Shown: positions 1 through 10,031, counted from the stretch's first letter. The stretch: DNA of 64,000 nucleotides from Pyrodictiaceae archaeon (GCA_015521735.1 WANQ01000010.1:37927-101926), one strand, 5' to 3'. Notes: generated by a model not told the origin, from the letters alone. Translations and numbers: made by a program.

Positions 1-77
1 ACTCCTAGTGATATTATTAGGCCTAATACTATTGAGGTTAATGTTATTGATGTTATGACTAAGTTTTTCTTACTCAT
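1..77 (-). CDS. Partial membrane protein, probable next subunit of Mrp/Mbh-type antiporter module
   Basis: Reverse-strand frame MSKKNLVITSITLTSIVLGLIISLG, hydrophobic, directly downstream of MnhF/G/MbhD-like genes; runs off window. Confidence 0.6.
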   Translation of the reverse strand, partial: MSKKNLVITSITLTSIVLGLIISLG

Positions 78-95
78 TAGCTTTCTACCTCCATT

Positions 96-353
96 CTATG
101 GTTTCTCATATCTTTCAGTTTTCTTTACAGCAATTATCATGACTGCTGAATAGACTCCTACGCCTACTGCAGCGTAAGCTAATACTATGTCTGGAGCCAT
201 TAACAAGTAGAAAGCTATTACGTACATTGCTGCTTGTCCTGCTGAGTAGACTATTGCTTTAAGTAGATCTCTTTCGCTTATAGCTAGGTATGCAAACACC
301 ATTCCAAGAGTTAATACTATTGATATTAGTGAGAGGTGGAGTATGGGTATCAT
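96..353 (-). CDS. DUF4040/MbhD-like hydrogenase or antiporter membrane subunit
   Basis: 85 aa hydrophobic protein with LLKAIVYSAGQAAMYVIAFYLLMAPDIVLAYAAVGVG; gene order after MnhF and MnhG. Confidence 0.75.
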   Translation of the reverse strand: MIPILHLSLISIVLTLGMVFAYLAISERDLLKAIVYSAGQAAMYVIAFYLLMAPDIVLAYAAVGVGVYSAVMIIAVKKTERYEKP

Positions 354-730
354 TTACCGTCCTCCTCTAAGTGATCTACTACCTTAGGATAAACCTCTAC
401 GACCTTAGCCCTATGAGCTGCTCTTGCAAGTGCGTGTGACCCTGTAGGAGCTGCCATGGCTATAAATAATGCTGTTACTAGTGATGCCCCCATTAGATAC
501 CATCTATAGGTTCCAAGACTTGTTAGTGATGGAGACATTAGTGCAACACCTATTAACGGGTAGACCGCTCCACCTATGGCTCCAATGGTTGCTGCATGTA
601 AGCGTACGTAGAAGTTAGGGAAACGTAGCATACCAAGTGCTCCTATTAGATCACTTATGGCTCCTATTACTACTAGAGCTAATCCTATATAGAATGCTAT
701 TGCTAGGATTACTTCCAACAATTCATTCAC
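350..730 (-). CDS. MnhG/MbhC-like monovalent cation/H+ antiporter subunit G
   Basis: GALGMLRFPNFYVRLHAATIGAIGG motif of MnhG family. Confidence 0.85.
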   Translation of the reverse strand: MNELLEVILAIAFYIGLALVVIGAISDLIGALGMLRFPNFYVRLHAATIGAIGGAVYPLIGVALMSPSLTSLGTYRWYLMGASLVTALFIAMAAPTGSHALARAAHRAKVVEVYPKVVDHLEEDGK

Positions 731-1010
731 CTATTTCTTTCTTTTCATAGTATTTTGCAACGAATATATCAAGGGCGTATGCCCATACAGCTAGTACTAT
801 TGCTCCTGGAATAAGGAATGGTGATGAAAAGTATATTGCCAAGATAATCATGAAGGCTGCTACATCAAATGAAAGAGCATCAATGGCTAAGACTATATCT
901 GGTATAGTAGGACCTCTTATGGCTCTTATAGCGTAGAGTACAAATGCTACTATGAATATGGGCATAATAATCATTATGACTGATCTCGCTATTTCTTCAA
1001 GCGTCATCAA
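723..1010 (-). CDS. MnhF/MbhB-like antiporter subunit F
   Basis: RAIRGPTIPDIVLAIDALSFDVAAFMIILAIYFSSPFL resembles MnhF family. Confidence 0.8.
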   Translation of the reverse strand: MMTLEEIARSVIMIIMPIFIVAFVLYAIRAIRGPTIPDIVLAIDALSFDVAAFMIILAIYFSSPFLIPGAIVLAVWAYALDIFVAKYYEKKEIGE

Positions 1011-1176
1011 TGTTACCTCTGTCTTCTAGCGAAGCTAAAAATATTATTTAAGTTTTTGTTCTGTCAAAACTTCAGTTACACTTTATATATCCATAACTGA
1101 TGGGACACTCACTTACACAAAGTTGTAATAGGCTTAATATAAGGGGTCAGCTAAGCATTGTACGAGGAATACAACC

Positions 1177-2223
1177 ATGAGTAATGGTGAACTTAAGCAA
1201 TACCTAGTTGAAAAGTATCAAGGAGACATCATAATATCTTCAATAGATACACCTGTAAGAGTTGGTGGTTTAAGAAATCCTAGATTTAGGAAAGTAACAT
1301 TAACAGCACCACCCGTAAAAGTTGAAACAGTAGATAAAGTCCTATTGGACTTAACAATAACAACAAACTTTAATCCAGTAAATATTAAATGGAAGCTCCT
1401 ATTCAACGACTTCACTCTAACTAGAGAATTTAAGCCTCAAGTATTAGTTGAAGATAATGGAACCTACTATTCAAAACTACTATTCGATTTAACACCAGTG
1501 TATAAGCACCAGAGTAGACATATACTTGGAGTACAATTCGATGGAGCTGAACCTATAACCATAGAACATGTTAATATGATCGTATTCTATCCCGTAGAAG
1601 GTGCTAGTAGCTCTATAACCTACTTATCAGGCGCATTACTACTTAAGCCTGGAGAAGAAGCTTTAGTTAAAGTCCCTGTAAAAACCATAAGCGGTGAAGG
1701 TTTTATTAAAATAGTTGGCATGGTGCCTTCAAGGCAAGCTAAGATAAAGTTATACTTCAATAATGCATTAATAGGCGATATAGAAGGAGTTCTAGGAGTA
1801 GAGGAAATAACAAGTAATGTTGAAGTTAATGAAGAAAACATAGTTAAAATACATCACTTACCATCGACAACAAAATACTATCCTAACTCGTTCATGGTCT
1901 CAAGCATAATAGTAGGCAAAACCTCTATACCTTTACCTAAGATAGTAATTGAGGAAACAAAAGTTGTAGATAATAAATTGCATGCCAGGATAGCTAATAG
2001 AGGTTTAGTGGAACCTGATAGATTGGTAGTATTAGTAACCCACTTAGGGAACATAGTATATAGGGAGAAGCTTAAACCTTTAAGACCTAATGAAATATAT
2101 GATTTAGAAGTACCCCTGAGGAATGTACGACACGGTGAAATCCTGGTAGTACGAATTATATGGGGACGTTTAAGTAAAACTGAGTACATCGAGGAAAGAG
2201 TGAAGATACCCAGTTCTCAATGA
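1177..2223 (+). CDS. Hypothetical protein, beta-rich, no recognised domain
   Basis: 348 aa ORF, overlaps next gene by ATGA; first gene of the SWIM/NurA/HerA cluster. Confidence 0.8.
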   Translation: MSNGELKQYLVEKYQGDIIISSIDTPVRVGGLRNPRFRKVTLTAPPVKVETVDKVLLDLTITTNFNPVNIKWKLLFNDFTLTREFKPQVLVEDNGTYYSKLLFDLTPVYKHQSRHILGVQFDGAEPITIEHVNMIVFYPVEGASSSITYLSGALLLKPGEEALVKVPVKTISGEGFIKIVGMVPSRQAKIKLYFNNALIGDIEGVLGVEEITSNVEVNEENIVKIHHLPSTTKYYPNSFMVSSIIVGKTSIPLPKIVIEETKVVDNKLHARIANRGLVEPDRLVVLVTHLGNIVYREKLKPLRPNEIYDLEVPLRNVRHGEILVVRIIWGRLSKTEYIEERVKIPSSQ

Positions 2224-2606
2224 CTCTTTTAAAACCCTCCTATTGTAAAAGGGAGAAAGTGAATTCTAATACTAATGTTATTGTTGTAAGTAAAAGTATA
2301 TGGAAGAACGCTTATAGGGTTAAGAATACATCTAGAATACTGTATATTAGATTTGATGGAAAATACTATGTAGCAGCTGTAAGAAGTATGAGTAAATGGA
2401 AGGATGTCTACATAGTACGTATTTCAGTTGATGGCACGAAATATTATTGCACGTGTGCTTACAACATGATGACAGGGAAACCATGTAAGCATATTATTAG
2501 TGTAGTAATTGAGTTGAATAAAAAGAGGCTACTGAGAATTAGTATAAGGTACGTGAAAGATAGTGGTCAGCCGAAACCTCCTTCAGCACCTAGTAGCTCA
2601 GTGTGA
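2220..2606 (+). CDS. SWIM zinc-finger domain protein
   Basis: CTCAYNMMTGKPCKH matches CxCx(n)CxH SWIM signature. Confidence 0.85.
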   Translation: MTLLKPSYCKREKVNSNTNVIVVSKSIWKNAYRVKNTSRILYIRFDGKYYVAAVRSMSKWKDVYIVRISVDGTKYYCTCAYNMMTGKPCKHIISVVIELNKKRLLRISIRYVKDSGQPKPPSAPSSSV

Positions 2607-2626
2607 GTCGTGGTCTTCATCCCACT
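2562..2626 (-). ncRNA. Candidate C/D box sRNA, antisense to the 3' end of the SWIM gene
   Basis: Minus strand: AGTGG|GATGA - 15 nt - CTGA - 7 nt - GTGCTGA - 12 nt - CTGA|CCACT; 5-bp terminal stem AGTGG/CCACT. Confidence 0.6.
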
Positions 2627-2783
2627 AATCTTGTTACTGTAGTAGGCGTTATTAACTTAACAGTTAATACTGTTCTATATTCTTCATATATTAACCCTTA
2701 TAAGCATGTAACTCTAGAATAAGGATCAGTATGGGGTGATAGCAATACCTACAGAACATATGTTGTGATAATGGTGTTATATT

Positions 2784-4052
2784 ATGGATTTGTTTCTAGA
2801 TATACTCGTTAATCTCGTAGATAAGGTGGATTATGCTGTAAGAAGTTATAATCAACGATTCATAATACCAGCTAATGTATTGGATATCGATGACTGGTGG
2901 ATTAAACATCTCCCACAACCACCTAGTACCTTGCACACAATAGTAGCCGCCATAGATGGTGGTGGAAGATTTACTGACCTAGCTGGAGGTGGTGCATTGT
3001 ATATTGCTAGAGCAATTAGTGTATTCAGCGATGGCAGAAACCCTATAAGGATGTTGGAAGTAGAAGTAGCTGAAACTAGATCAAGGAAATACATGGATGT
3101 ACTTAGAAGCCTCATAGAGTTCAAGACAGCTTTAAAAACAGTAGAGAACATGCCTAAGAAATCAATACTACTCATCGATGGTAGCTATTATGTCAATATA
3201 CTGAAATGTCTCATAAGAATAGCTAAACTGTTACGTAAAGCTAGTAGGCTTAAAGCAAGTGAGGAAAGACTACTACTTAAGACCATAGAGTTATTGAACA
3301 CAATAGCGAAACTTAATAAAGAAGCTTATAGTAAGGATATAATCATAGGATACGTAAGTAAGGATTCTAATCTAAACGTCTTAAAAGAATACATCTTAGC
3401 GACAAGTATATGTAAACTGGATTCCAAGCTCTGTAGCCTCATAACTAAGACAAGGCTAGATAAAGTAGTTTATGATAGAATCCTTTCACTAACTGGGAAA
3501 CAAGATAATGATTTAAAAATGAAGTTACTCAAAATATTACTCGATAAAGACATACATGACGTAAACATCATATCTGCAATAACGGACTCCCTTATAGGAT
3601 TCTCCAAGCCAATAATACCCACTATAAATAGCAAATTGATTAGCTTACTACCACTACTTATTAAGGATCAAGTAAATATGATGAATGAAGCTGAGGATCA
3701 AGTAAACATACTTAACCTTACACTACCAATGCTATCATACGTTAAACTCAACCCAACAGATCAGCCAATAATGGTTGAAGCACTTCACAAAGACCTACAT
3801 TTCAATTTAACGAATACTAGTAGCAACATGTTAGTTGAAGCCGATGAAGCATTCATAGACTTACTAAGAGTTATTGTTAAAGGCTATGTTAACTATAAAT
3901 ATTATAATATATGGCTTGTTAAAGCCCACGAATACTCACATATGTCTAGACGTACTTTTAGGTATTACCTCAACTACTTAGATTCAATGCTAAGAACAAG
4001 GAATTTAAGAATACCTGTTACAAGGAGATATAGCTTAGGGGGTATACACTGA
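2784..4052 (+). CDS. nurA: NurA-domain nuclease
   Basis: VAAIDGGGRFTDLAGGGALYIARAIS NurA-like active-site region; overlaps downstream HerA. Confidence 0.75.
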   Translation: MDLFLDILVNLVDKVDYAVRSYNQRFIIPANVLDIDDWWIKHLPQPPSTLHTIVAAIDGGGRFTDLAGGGALYIARAISVFSDGRNPIRMLEVEVAETRSRKYMDVLRSLIEFKTALKTVENMPKKSILLIDGSYYVNILKCLIRIAKLLRKASRLKASEERLLLKTIELLNTIAKLNKEAYSKDIIIGYVSKDSNLNVLKEYILATSICKLDSKLCSLITKTRLDKVVYDRILSLTGKQDNDLKMKLLKILLDKDIHDVNIISAITDSLIGFSKPIIPTINSKLISLLPLLIKDQVNMMNEAEDQVNILNLTLPMLSYVKLNPTDQPIMVEALHKDLHFNLTNTSSNMLVEADEAFIDLLRVIVKGYVNYKYYNIWLVKAHEYSHMSRRTFRYYLNYLDSMLRTRNLRIPVTRRYSLGGIH

Positions 4053-6151
4053 GTGAGTACACTGGAGAACCAGTAGGTAGAATAATAGGTGAGTCAACAC
4101 CTTCACAGTTCACGATAATAGTTAACCCAGAAAACATTCCACCTCTTTACGAGTACGTATACGTAGAATTACTTGAAGTACCTCCATCTACTAACATGTT
4201 AACTAAGGTTAAAGTATTAGCTCAGATTAGAAAGATAGCGCATAGAGATATTACAACAATGAGTGAAGCGCCATGGAGTGTTGTGAAAGAAATCAATAAC
4301 GATATCCAAGGCCAAATAATAGCTATTGCAAAGGTGCTTGGATATAAGTGGAATGGAAAAATATACATGCCTAGACACGCTCCACCAATAAATACTTGGG
4401 TCTACCTCGCACCAGATGAACTAGTTAAAGAATTCTATAGCGTACCAGAAAAACAAGGCATACATGTTGGCTACCTAATATCTAGGCCCAGAGTACCAGT
4501 GTACCTCAATATAAAAGGTATTAATAGACATATAGCCATTATAGCTACAACTGGCTCAGGTAAAACATGGACAAGCATAGTCCTCATAGAAGAACTCTTA
4601 CGTAAAGGCGCCACAATACTAGTTTTAGACCCTCATGGAGAGTATGTTAAAATAAAGGATAGTATACATAGACTTGGAACAGAATACCTTAACTCAGTTA
4701 CAATAGTAAAAGGCCATAAGGATCAGGAAGGCGACATATTATACAGGGTTAGCATAAAAAATCTCTCACACGAGGAATTAGCTGCTGTCGCAGGAATACC
4801 ATCAAATGCTAGTAGGATAAGAACAGTACTACACGGAGTAAAGAGCCTTGCAACTATCTTAGCAGAAGCATTCAATAAACCCAAGATGCTATCACTTAAA
4901 TCACTAAGAATACTCACGGAGTCAGCTATAACAGCTATGGAGCATAAGTCATCTCTAAGAACATTTTATACGAGATTATCTCATGAGTTAAGGTTAAGGT
5001 TAAACTTAGATTTAGCTAACTTAGAGAAGAATCCAGGTTATGCTGAAAGAATAATGAATGCTGTTAGAAGAATATGGCTTGGACTTAAACGTGACGCAGA
5101 CATAGGCTTCGACTTAATAAGATACCTTGAAAATTTAGCAAGAATAGGTGTTTATGGGTCAAAAACCATATCCCTAGAGGAAATACTAAAGCCACGACAC
5201 ATAACAATATTTAATCTAAGTGGATTAAGAAAAGAGGTACAAGATCATTTAGCATACAATATATTATCAAGGATATTTAAGGCACGTGTAAACTTTAAGC
5301 GAGGATTAAAGGGAGAAAAGTACCCCTACCCCATTGTAGTAATTGTCGAAGAGGCCCATAGATTCGCGCCCCCCAAGTCTATAGAAGATACTTGGAGCCG
5401 TGAAATATTAGCTAAGATCGCTGCTGAAGGTAGGAAGTTTGGTGTATTCCTTGTAGTAATTACTCAAAGACCTAGTAAGATAGATCCAGACATATTAAGC
5501 CAATGCCAGTCACAGATAATTTCTAAAATAGTGAACCCACGCGACCAAGATGCTATAAGAGATGCAAGTGAACAATTAAGCCAAGATCTCTTAGAAAACT
5601 TACCTGGACTCAATCCAGGTGAAATAGTTGTTGTCGGCCCATTAACACCAGCTCCAGTAATGCTGAGAGTTAGAGATAGAGTCTTAGACTACGCTGGACG
5701 CGACATAGACGTAGTTAAAGAATGGTCTCACTACCCAGAAGAACTACATAACCTAGACAGCATTATAACACGTCTAAGAACAGTACTTGAATTATCTCTG
5801 GGAGTAAAAGCATTAAACCATGTAGAACTAGCTAAAGCTACAACACAGGTTATTTCAATGAACAATGACGCAGACTATAGGGCTTTTAAGAAAGCAGTAG
5901 AACTAGTTGCTAACAATAGTATAGGTAAAGTAAGATATGATGAAGATGTAGGATTAATTTCTGGCGAAGTCAATGGGGAAACTGTTGAGATAAGGTTAAG
6001 TGATGGTACATGGAAGTGTAGTTGCGGTAAACTAGATAAACCCTGCCTACACGTATATTCTGTATTCATTAAAGCAGTAACAAGTAAGGTTATAGATGTA
6101 GATCAATTAAAGAAATGGATAAAGCTTAGAACATTAAACATGCTACTATAA
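4049..6151 (+). CDS. herA: HerA-type DNA translocase/helicase with C-terminal SWIM zinc finger
   Basis: Walker A ATTGSGKTWTS, DPHGEY, VVIVEEAHRFAPP, TQRPSKID; C-terminal CSCGKLDKPCLH. Frame is open upstream of the track's ATG (4196), encoding HAS-barrel-like VGRIIGESTPSQFTIIVNPENIPPLYEYVYVEL; start uncertain (CTG 4049 or recoding from GTG 4053). Confidence 0.85.
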   Translation: MSEYTGEPVGRIIGESTPSQFTIIVNPENIPPLYEYVYVELLEVPPSTNMLTKVKVLAQIRKIAHRDITTMSEAPWSVVKEINNDIQGQIIAIAKVLGYKWNGKIYMPRHAPPINTWVYLAPDELVKEFYSVPEKQGIHVGYLISRPRVPVYLNIKGINRHIAIIATTGSGKTWTSIVLIEELLRKGATILVLDPHGEYVKIKDSIHRLGTEYLNSVTIVKGHKDQEGDILYRVSIKNLSHEELAAVAGIPSNASRIRTVLHGVKSLATILAEAFNKPKMLSLKSLRILTESAITAMEHKSSLRTFYTRLSHELRLRLNLDLANLEKNPGYAERIMNAVRRIWLGLKRDADIGFDLIRYLENLARIGVYGSKTISLEEILKPRHITIFNLSGLRKEVQDHLAYNILSRIFKARVNFKRGLKGEKYPYPIVVIVEEAHRFAPPKSIEDTWSREILAKIAAEGRKFGVFLVVITQRPSKIDPDILSQCQSQIISKIVNPRDQDAIRDASEQLSQDLLENLPGLNPGEIVVVGPLTPAPVMLRVRDRVLDYAGRDIDVVKEWSHYPEELHNLDSIITRLRTVLELSLGVKALNHVELAKATTQVISMNNDADYRAFKKAVELVANNSIGKVRYDEDVGLISGEVNGETVEIRLSDGTWKCSCGKLDKPCLHVYSVFIKAVTSKVIDVDQLKKWIKLRTLNMLL

Positions 6152-6167
6152 GCTAAGCGTGACTATA

Positions 6168-6446
6168 TCATCTGGTTTTACTCCAAAGTATTTCACGATA
6201 CTTTCTAGCTAAGTTGTAACAGCCTTCACCTCTCTCAATATAACCCTTATCTATTAGTTTTACAATCACACTTAACGGATCCTCTATCCCATATCTAAGC
6301 TTAAGTTCACGTAAGGCTATTATTTCGCCTACAGAGATGTGTTGTAGAAAGTAGTCGAACACCTTCCTTTCCTCAGCATTGAGTACGCGTCTAACTTTTT
6401 CTATTTCTTCGGGATACTTCCTACGAGCATACATTACCTTCTCCAT
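6168..6446 (-). CDS. Small winged-helix-like protein
   Basis: 92 aa, [52 protein letters not shown] pattern. Confidence 0.65.
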   Translation of the reverse strand: MEKVMYARRKYPEEIEKVRRVLNAEERKVFDYFLQHISVGEIIALRELKLRYGIEDPLSVIVKLIDKGYIERGEGCYNLARKYREILWSKTR

Positions 6447-6517
6447 AAAAGTAGTAGTGTAGGCGTAAATAGAAAAGCATATATGACATACCCGGTAGCC
6501 TCTTGGCTTAAGATAGC

Positions 6518-6682
6518 TTACTCATACCTAACTTTACCCCTATAGCTAGTCAACAACATACTTAACGCATACCTTAAGACTTCACTTCTACTAGAAAACA
6601 ATCCTGCCTCAACTAGCTTATCAGCTTCCTCAATAAGTTCTCGTGGCGCCTTAAACGTTACCAATAATACTCTTGAAGCCAT
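6518..6682 (-). CDS. Ribbon-helix-helix (CopG-like) protein, 54 aa
   Basis: Not in ORF track; translates [54 protein letters not shown]. Confidence 0.75.
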   Translation of the reverse strand: MASRVLLVTFKAPRELIEEADKLVEAGLFSSRSEVLRYALSMLLTSYRGKVRYE

Positions 6683-6794
6683 AGCCTACACCATAACCAT
6701 ATCTGTTAGTTTAAGCGCAGAAATCTAGCTAACCTAAATGTAGGATTTAAAAACACTTTGGTCTATTGAATTAGTGTACAAGCACTCATCGATA

Positions 6795-7805
6795 TTAATA
6801 ATACCATGTGTTAAGGTATGTGTGCTCGAAATATTTCTCTAATAAGCCCTGGCCAGCAAGACATGCATTCCTAAGTACGCATCCACTACTATTACACCAT
6901 CCATACTTTTTGCAACTACTAGTACAGGTATTGCATACTGGTTTTTCTCTAGTACAACATTTCCTACCAAACATCCATAAGAAATCATCTAGAATTGTAG
7001 GATCTATTCCTGCAAGTTCAGCTAACTTCTTATACGCTTTTCTCACTGCTATTCTGAGTAACACGTCTTCTTCCCAACTAACTTCTATGTGATTAATTAT
7101 CTTCTCCTTAAGTAAACCGTTAACTCTAACTATTCCTAGCCTTAACGCTATTCTAGTTAAATGATTGTCTATGGGCAATTCTAGATTATATTTATCTATT
7201 GGATTAAATAATCCTCTACGTGTTATGAATTTAACAAATAAGTATGGCTTCTTTTCAACTGGATCCTCATATGCCCTAAAGACTTTTAACCTATCTATTA
7301 GTCCTCCATGCAGTCCCTTTAAGTATCCCTTAGCACTCTCTATGAGGAGGCTTACACTAGAGGAATATAGTTTAACTAGCTTATAGCCTAGATCTCTTAG
7401 TAACATAACCCTAACTTCAATGTCTGGTGGCTCAGATCTCTTAGGGTTATTAACTGTAAGCCAGCTTCTAAACTCATCTAACCTTATACTGGCCATGTGC
7501 TCTGGGCTAAACCATTTAGGGTCCTCAAGGTATTTTTTAGCGCCAAGTCTATATAATAGATCTGCACCATGATAGAATTCTCCATCTACTATTCCTTCAT
7601 AAGGTTTACCTGGTCTACTAACCCTATGATCCAATGCTACCATGAATATAAAATACCTTAAGACATTCTCTGGATCATCATTTTTAGGTGGATAATACTT
7701 AGGATTAGAGAAATCATCTATAGGGATCTTTACCTTACGTATAGTCTTAGCGACTTTTGCTATTTGATCATAGTCTATGGTAATTATTGTCTCATTAACC
7801 TTCAT
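6795..7805 (-). CDS. Probable HhH-GPD-like protein with C-terminal Cys cluster (iron-sulfur-type)
   Basis: 336 aa; CCTREKPVCNTCTSSCKKYGWC at C-terminus and helical body; family assignment tentative. Confidence 0.5.
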   Translation of the reverse strand: MKVNETIITIDYDQIAKVAKTIRKVKIPIDDFSNPKYYPPKNDDPENVLRYFIFMVALDHRVSRPGKPYEGIVDGEFYHGADLLYRLGAKKYLEDPKWFSPEHMASIRLDEFRSWLTVNNPKRSEPPDIEVRVMLLRDLGYKLVKLYSSSVSLLIESAKGYLKGLHGGLIDRLKVFRAYEDPVEKKPYLFVKFITRRGLFNPIDKYNLELPIDNHLTRIALRLGIVRVNGLLKEKIINHIEVSWEEDVLLRIAVRKAYKKLAELAGIDPTILDDFLWMFGRKCCTREKPVCNTCTSSCKKYGWCNSSGCVLRNACLAGQGLLEKYFEHTYLNTWYY

Positions 7806-7959
7806 GCCTATAACCGAACACTATATTTCCTAGCAATATCTAATATAACTACAACACCTACTAAACATAATCACATATATTACCTAGTTGCAATGAAAAA
7901 TCATAATAAGAAGGTGATACACCGTTAAGACGATTACTGGCTGGACTAGTACTCGCAAG

Positions 7960-8547
7960 TTGTCGGGAGATAAAATAGTAGTGAAAGGATACGTTAAAAG
8001 CGATGTAGTAGAAGCAAGACATATTGATGTTGTAGGCGTGATTTTATCTACTCAAATAATTGCTGAAGACCTTAATATTATGGGATTTATAAAGTCAAGC
8101 GAGGTTAAGGCTAAGAATATTGTTATTAAGGGTTTTATAGATGCTAACAGCATTGACTCCCTACAACTCATTGTACATGGACGTATTCTTGGGGATAGAA
8201 TTAGAGCTACGGAAACAATACTAGAACTTACAGGTATATCTAAGTTGAAGCGCATTGAATCTTCTAAAACAATTATTAAGAGTATTGTACAAGACAAGTC
8301 TAGGGGTAGGCTACAAGTAGATGAAGTATATTCTAGGGATCTTAGCATAGAGTTTACTAATGCAAGAATAGTGGCATGTTGTAAATGTAGGGTTGGCGAA
8401 GGCAATAGAATTGAACGATTCTTTTATGGCGATATAATAGATGTTGATCCCTCAACTATATTTATGTTAAAACCTATAATACTTAAAACCTTATGTAATG
8501 AAAGAGAAGCTTTTGAGTACATTCTACCTACAAGTCTTAGCAGCTAG
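7960..8547 (+). CDS. Polymer-forming (bactofilin-like) beta-helix protein
   Basis: Repetitive short beta turns: VVKGYVKSDVVEARHIDVVGVILSTQIIAEDLNIMGFIKSSEVKAKNIVIKGFIDA; TTG start. Confidence 0.6.
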   Translation: MSGDKIVVKGYVKSDVVEARHIDVVGVILSTQIIAEDLNIMGFIKSSEVKAKNIVIKGFIDANSIDSLQLIVHGRILGDRIRATETILELTGISKLKRIESSKTIIKSIVQDKSRGRLQVDEVYSRDLSIEFTNARIVACCKCRVGEGNRIERFFYGDIIDVDPSTIFMLKPIILKTLCNEREAFEYILPTSLSS

Positions 8548-8712
8548 TATTCTTGCAGCAGATAGTCTTTCCCTTAAATCAACGAGTAGCTGATATATTT
8601 CAAACTTCTTGCCATTGCTTATATCGCGTGAAGAGTACACTTCAATGTAATCTTTATCTAGTTTTTCAAGTATTTCTATGGCTTCATCTATTAGTTTAAC
8701 TACGTTTGTCAC
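8524..8712 (-). CDS. Small hypothetical helical protein
   Basis: 62 aa, overlaps downstream end of nucleoside phosphorylase gene, same strand. Confidence 0.55.
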   Translation of the reverse strand: MTNVVKLIDEAIEILEKLDKDYIEVYSSRDISNGKKFEIYQLLVDLRERLSAARILAAKTCR

Positions 8713-9529
8713 GTACTCTCTCCTCTACTTCTCTCTGATACCTGTATTCTTCACGTATCCTAACTAGTATTTCAGCTGCAAGTCTAGCTGCAGCTAGTAG
8801 TCTTTCAGATATCCTTCTACTATAACTTGATCGTTCAAGACTACGTTCAATATCACCTGGCATTACTCCATGAGGAATACTACTATCGACTACCAGTATT
8901 GATAGTGCTTTCAGCCTCTTAATACCTGCTAGTGTATACAATGTAGCTGTTTCCATGTCAGCTACGAGAACATCTGTTTTAGCCCATGTACGCATAGCTT
9001 CCTCTAGGCCTACAAGGACATCTAATGAGAGCGTAAGACCTATGTGATACCTCATTTCATGGTCATAGATTCTGGTATATGTCTTAAATATCTCTTTAGC
9101 ATACCATAATAGCTCATATGAGGCGTGTGCAGGATACTCTATTGGTGCGTAGTAACGGCTAGTTCCATCAGCTCTTACAGCAGACATGGCCAAAACTACA
9201 TCCCCTAATGTAACTCTCGACTGCATACCCGTAGCAAAACCTACCTTAATGAAAACTCTACCACCCAGCCTAACATATTCTTCTAATGCTAATGCTAGGC
9301 TTGGAGCACCTATACCAGTAGAAGCTATTGTTAAGTCTATCACCTTATACTTACCAGTTAACGTGAAGAAAGGTTCACGTCCTTCAACTCTAGTACGTAC
9401 TTCAAATTCTCCTAAACTTGAAACCAGGTCCTCTACATGATCCTTTGAGGGTAAGAGTAGAACAAATGACGCAACATCACCACTTCTACAACGAGTATAG
9501 GGCTGAATCACACCTAGAGTTGACGACAT
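8696..9529 (-). CDS. Nucleoside phosphorylase (uridine phosphorylase-like)
   Basis: ASTGIGAPSLALALEEYVRLGG, DMETATLYTLAGIKRLKALSILVV PNP_UDP family motifs. Confidence 0.85.
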   Translation of the reverse strand: MSSTLGVIQPYTRCRSGDVASFVLLLPSKDHVEDLVSSLGEFEVRTRVEGREPFFTLTGKYKVIDLTIASTGIGAPSLALALEEYVRLGGRVFIKVGFATGMQSRVTLGDVVLAMSAVRADGTSRYYAPIEYPAHASYELLWYAKEIFKTYTRIYDHEMRYHIGLTLSLDVLVGLEEAMRTWAKTDVLVADMETATLYTLAGIKRLKALSILVVDSSIPHGVMPGDIERSLERSSYSRRISERLLAAARLAAEILVRIREEYRYQREVEERVRDKRS

Positions 9530-9632
9530 TACTCAGTACCCTTCTGTTAATGGAGTGAATACCTAGTATGATAGGGGAGGGGGGTAAATTTAAAAGGTTA
9601 GGGGGTTCATAGCCCTTTGAGGGGTAGGGGGT

Positions 9633-10031
9633 ATGGTGGAGGTAGTAAGCCCAGTAATGCTGAAGAGTATAGAGAAAGTTGTAGGGAAACACGTATATGG
9701 CAACCTCTATGGATGCGACCCCCAAATACTAACCGATGAAGAAAAGCTTAAAGAAATAGTAGCACGTGCTGCTGAAATAGGCAATATGCACCTACTAGAG
9801 GTAAAGTCGTGGAAAATAGGGTTAGGTGTAAGCGTTGTTGCAATAATACTTGAAAGCCATATAACGATTCACACATGGCCTGAGTTTAGCTTTGCAACAG
9901 TAGACGTTTACTCTTGCGGTGAACACACTGACCCGATAAGCGCTTTCAACTACATAGTTACTGCACTAAAGGCGAGGAAAGTGGTTAAAGGCTACGCTGA
10001 TAGGTCATTGGAGGAGGATTACCGGGAATAG
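9633..10031 (+). CDS. Pyruvoyl-dependent AdoMet/arginine decarboxylase family (SpeD-like)
   Basis: [25 protein letters not shown] self-cleavage site; crenarchaeal ArgDC versus AdoMetDC not resolvable by eye. Confidence 0.85.
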   Translation: MVEVVSPVMLKSIEKVVGKHVYGNLYGCDPQILTDEEKLKEIVARAAEIGNMHLLEVKSWKIGLGVSVVAIILESHITIHTWPEFSFATVDVYSCGEHTDPISAFNYIVTALKARKVVKGYADRSLEEDYRE

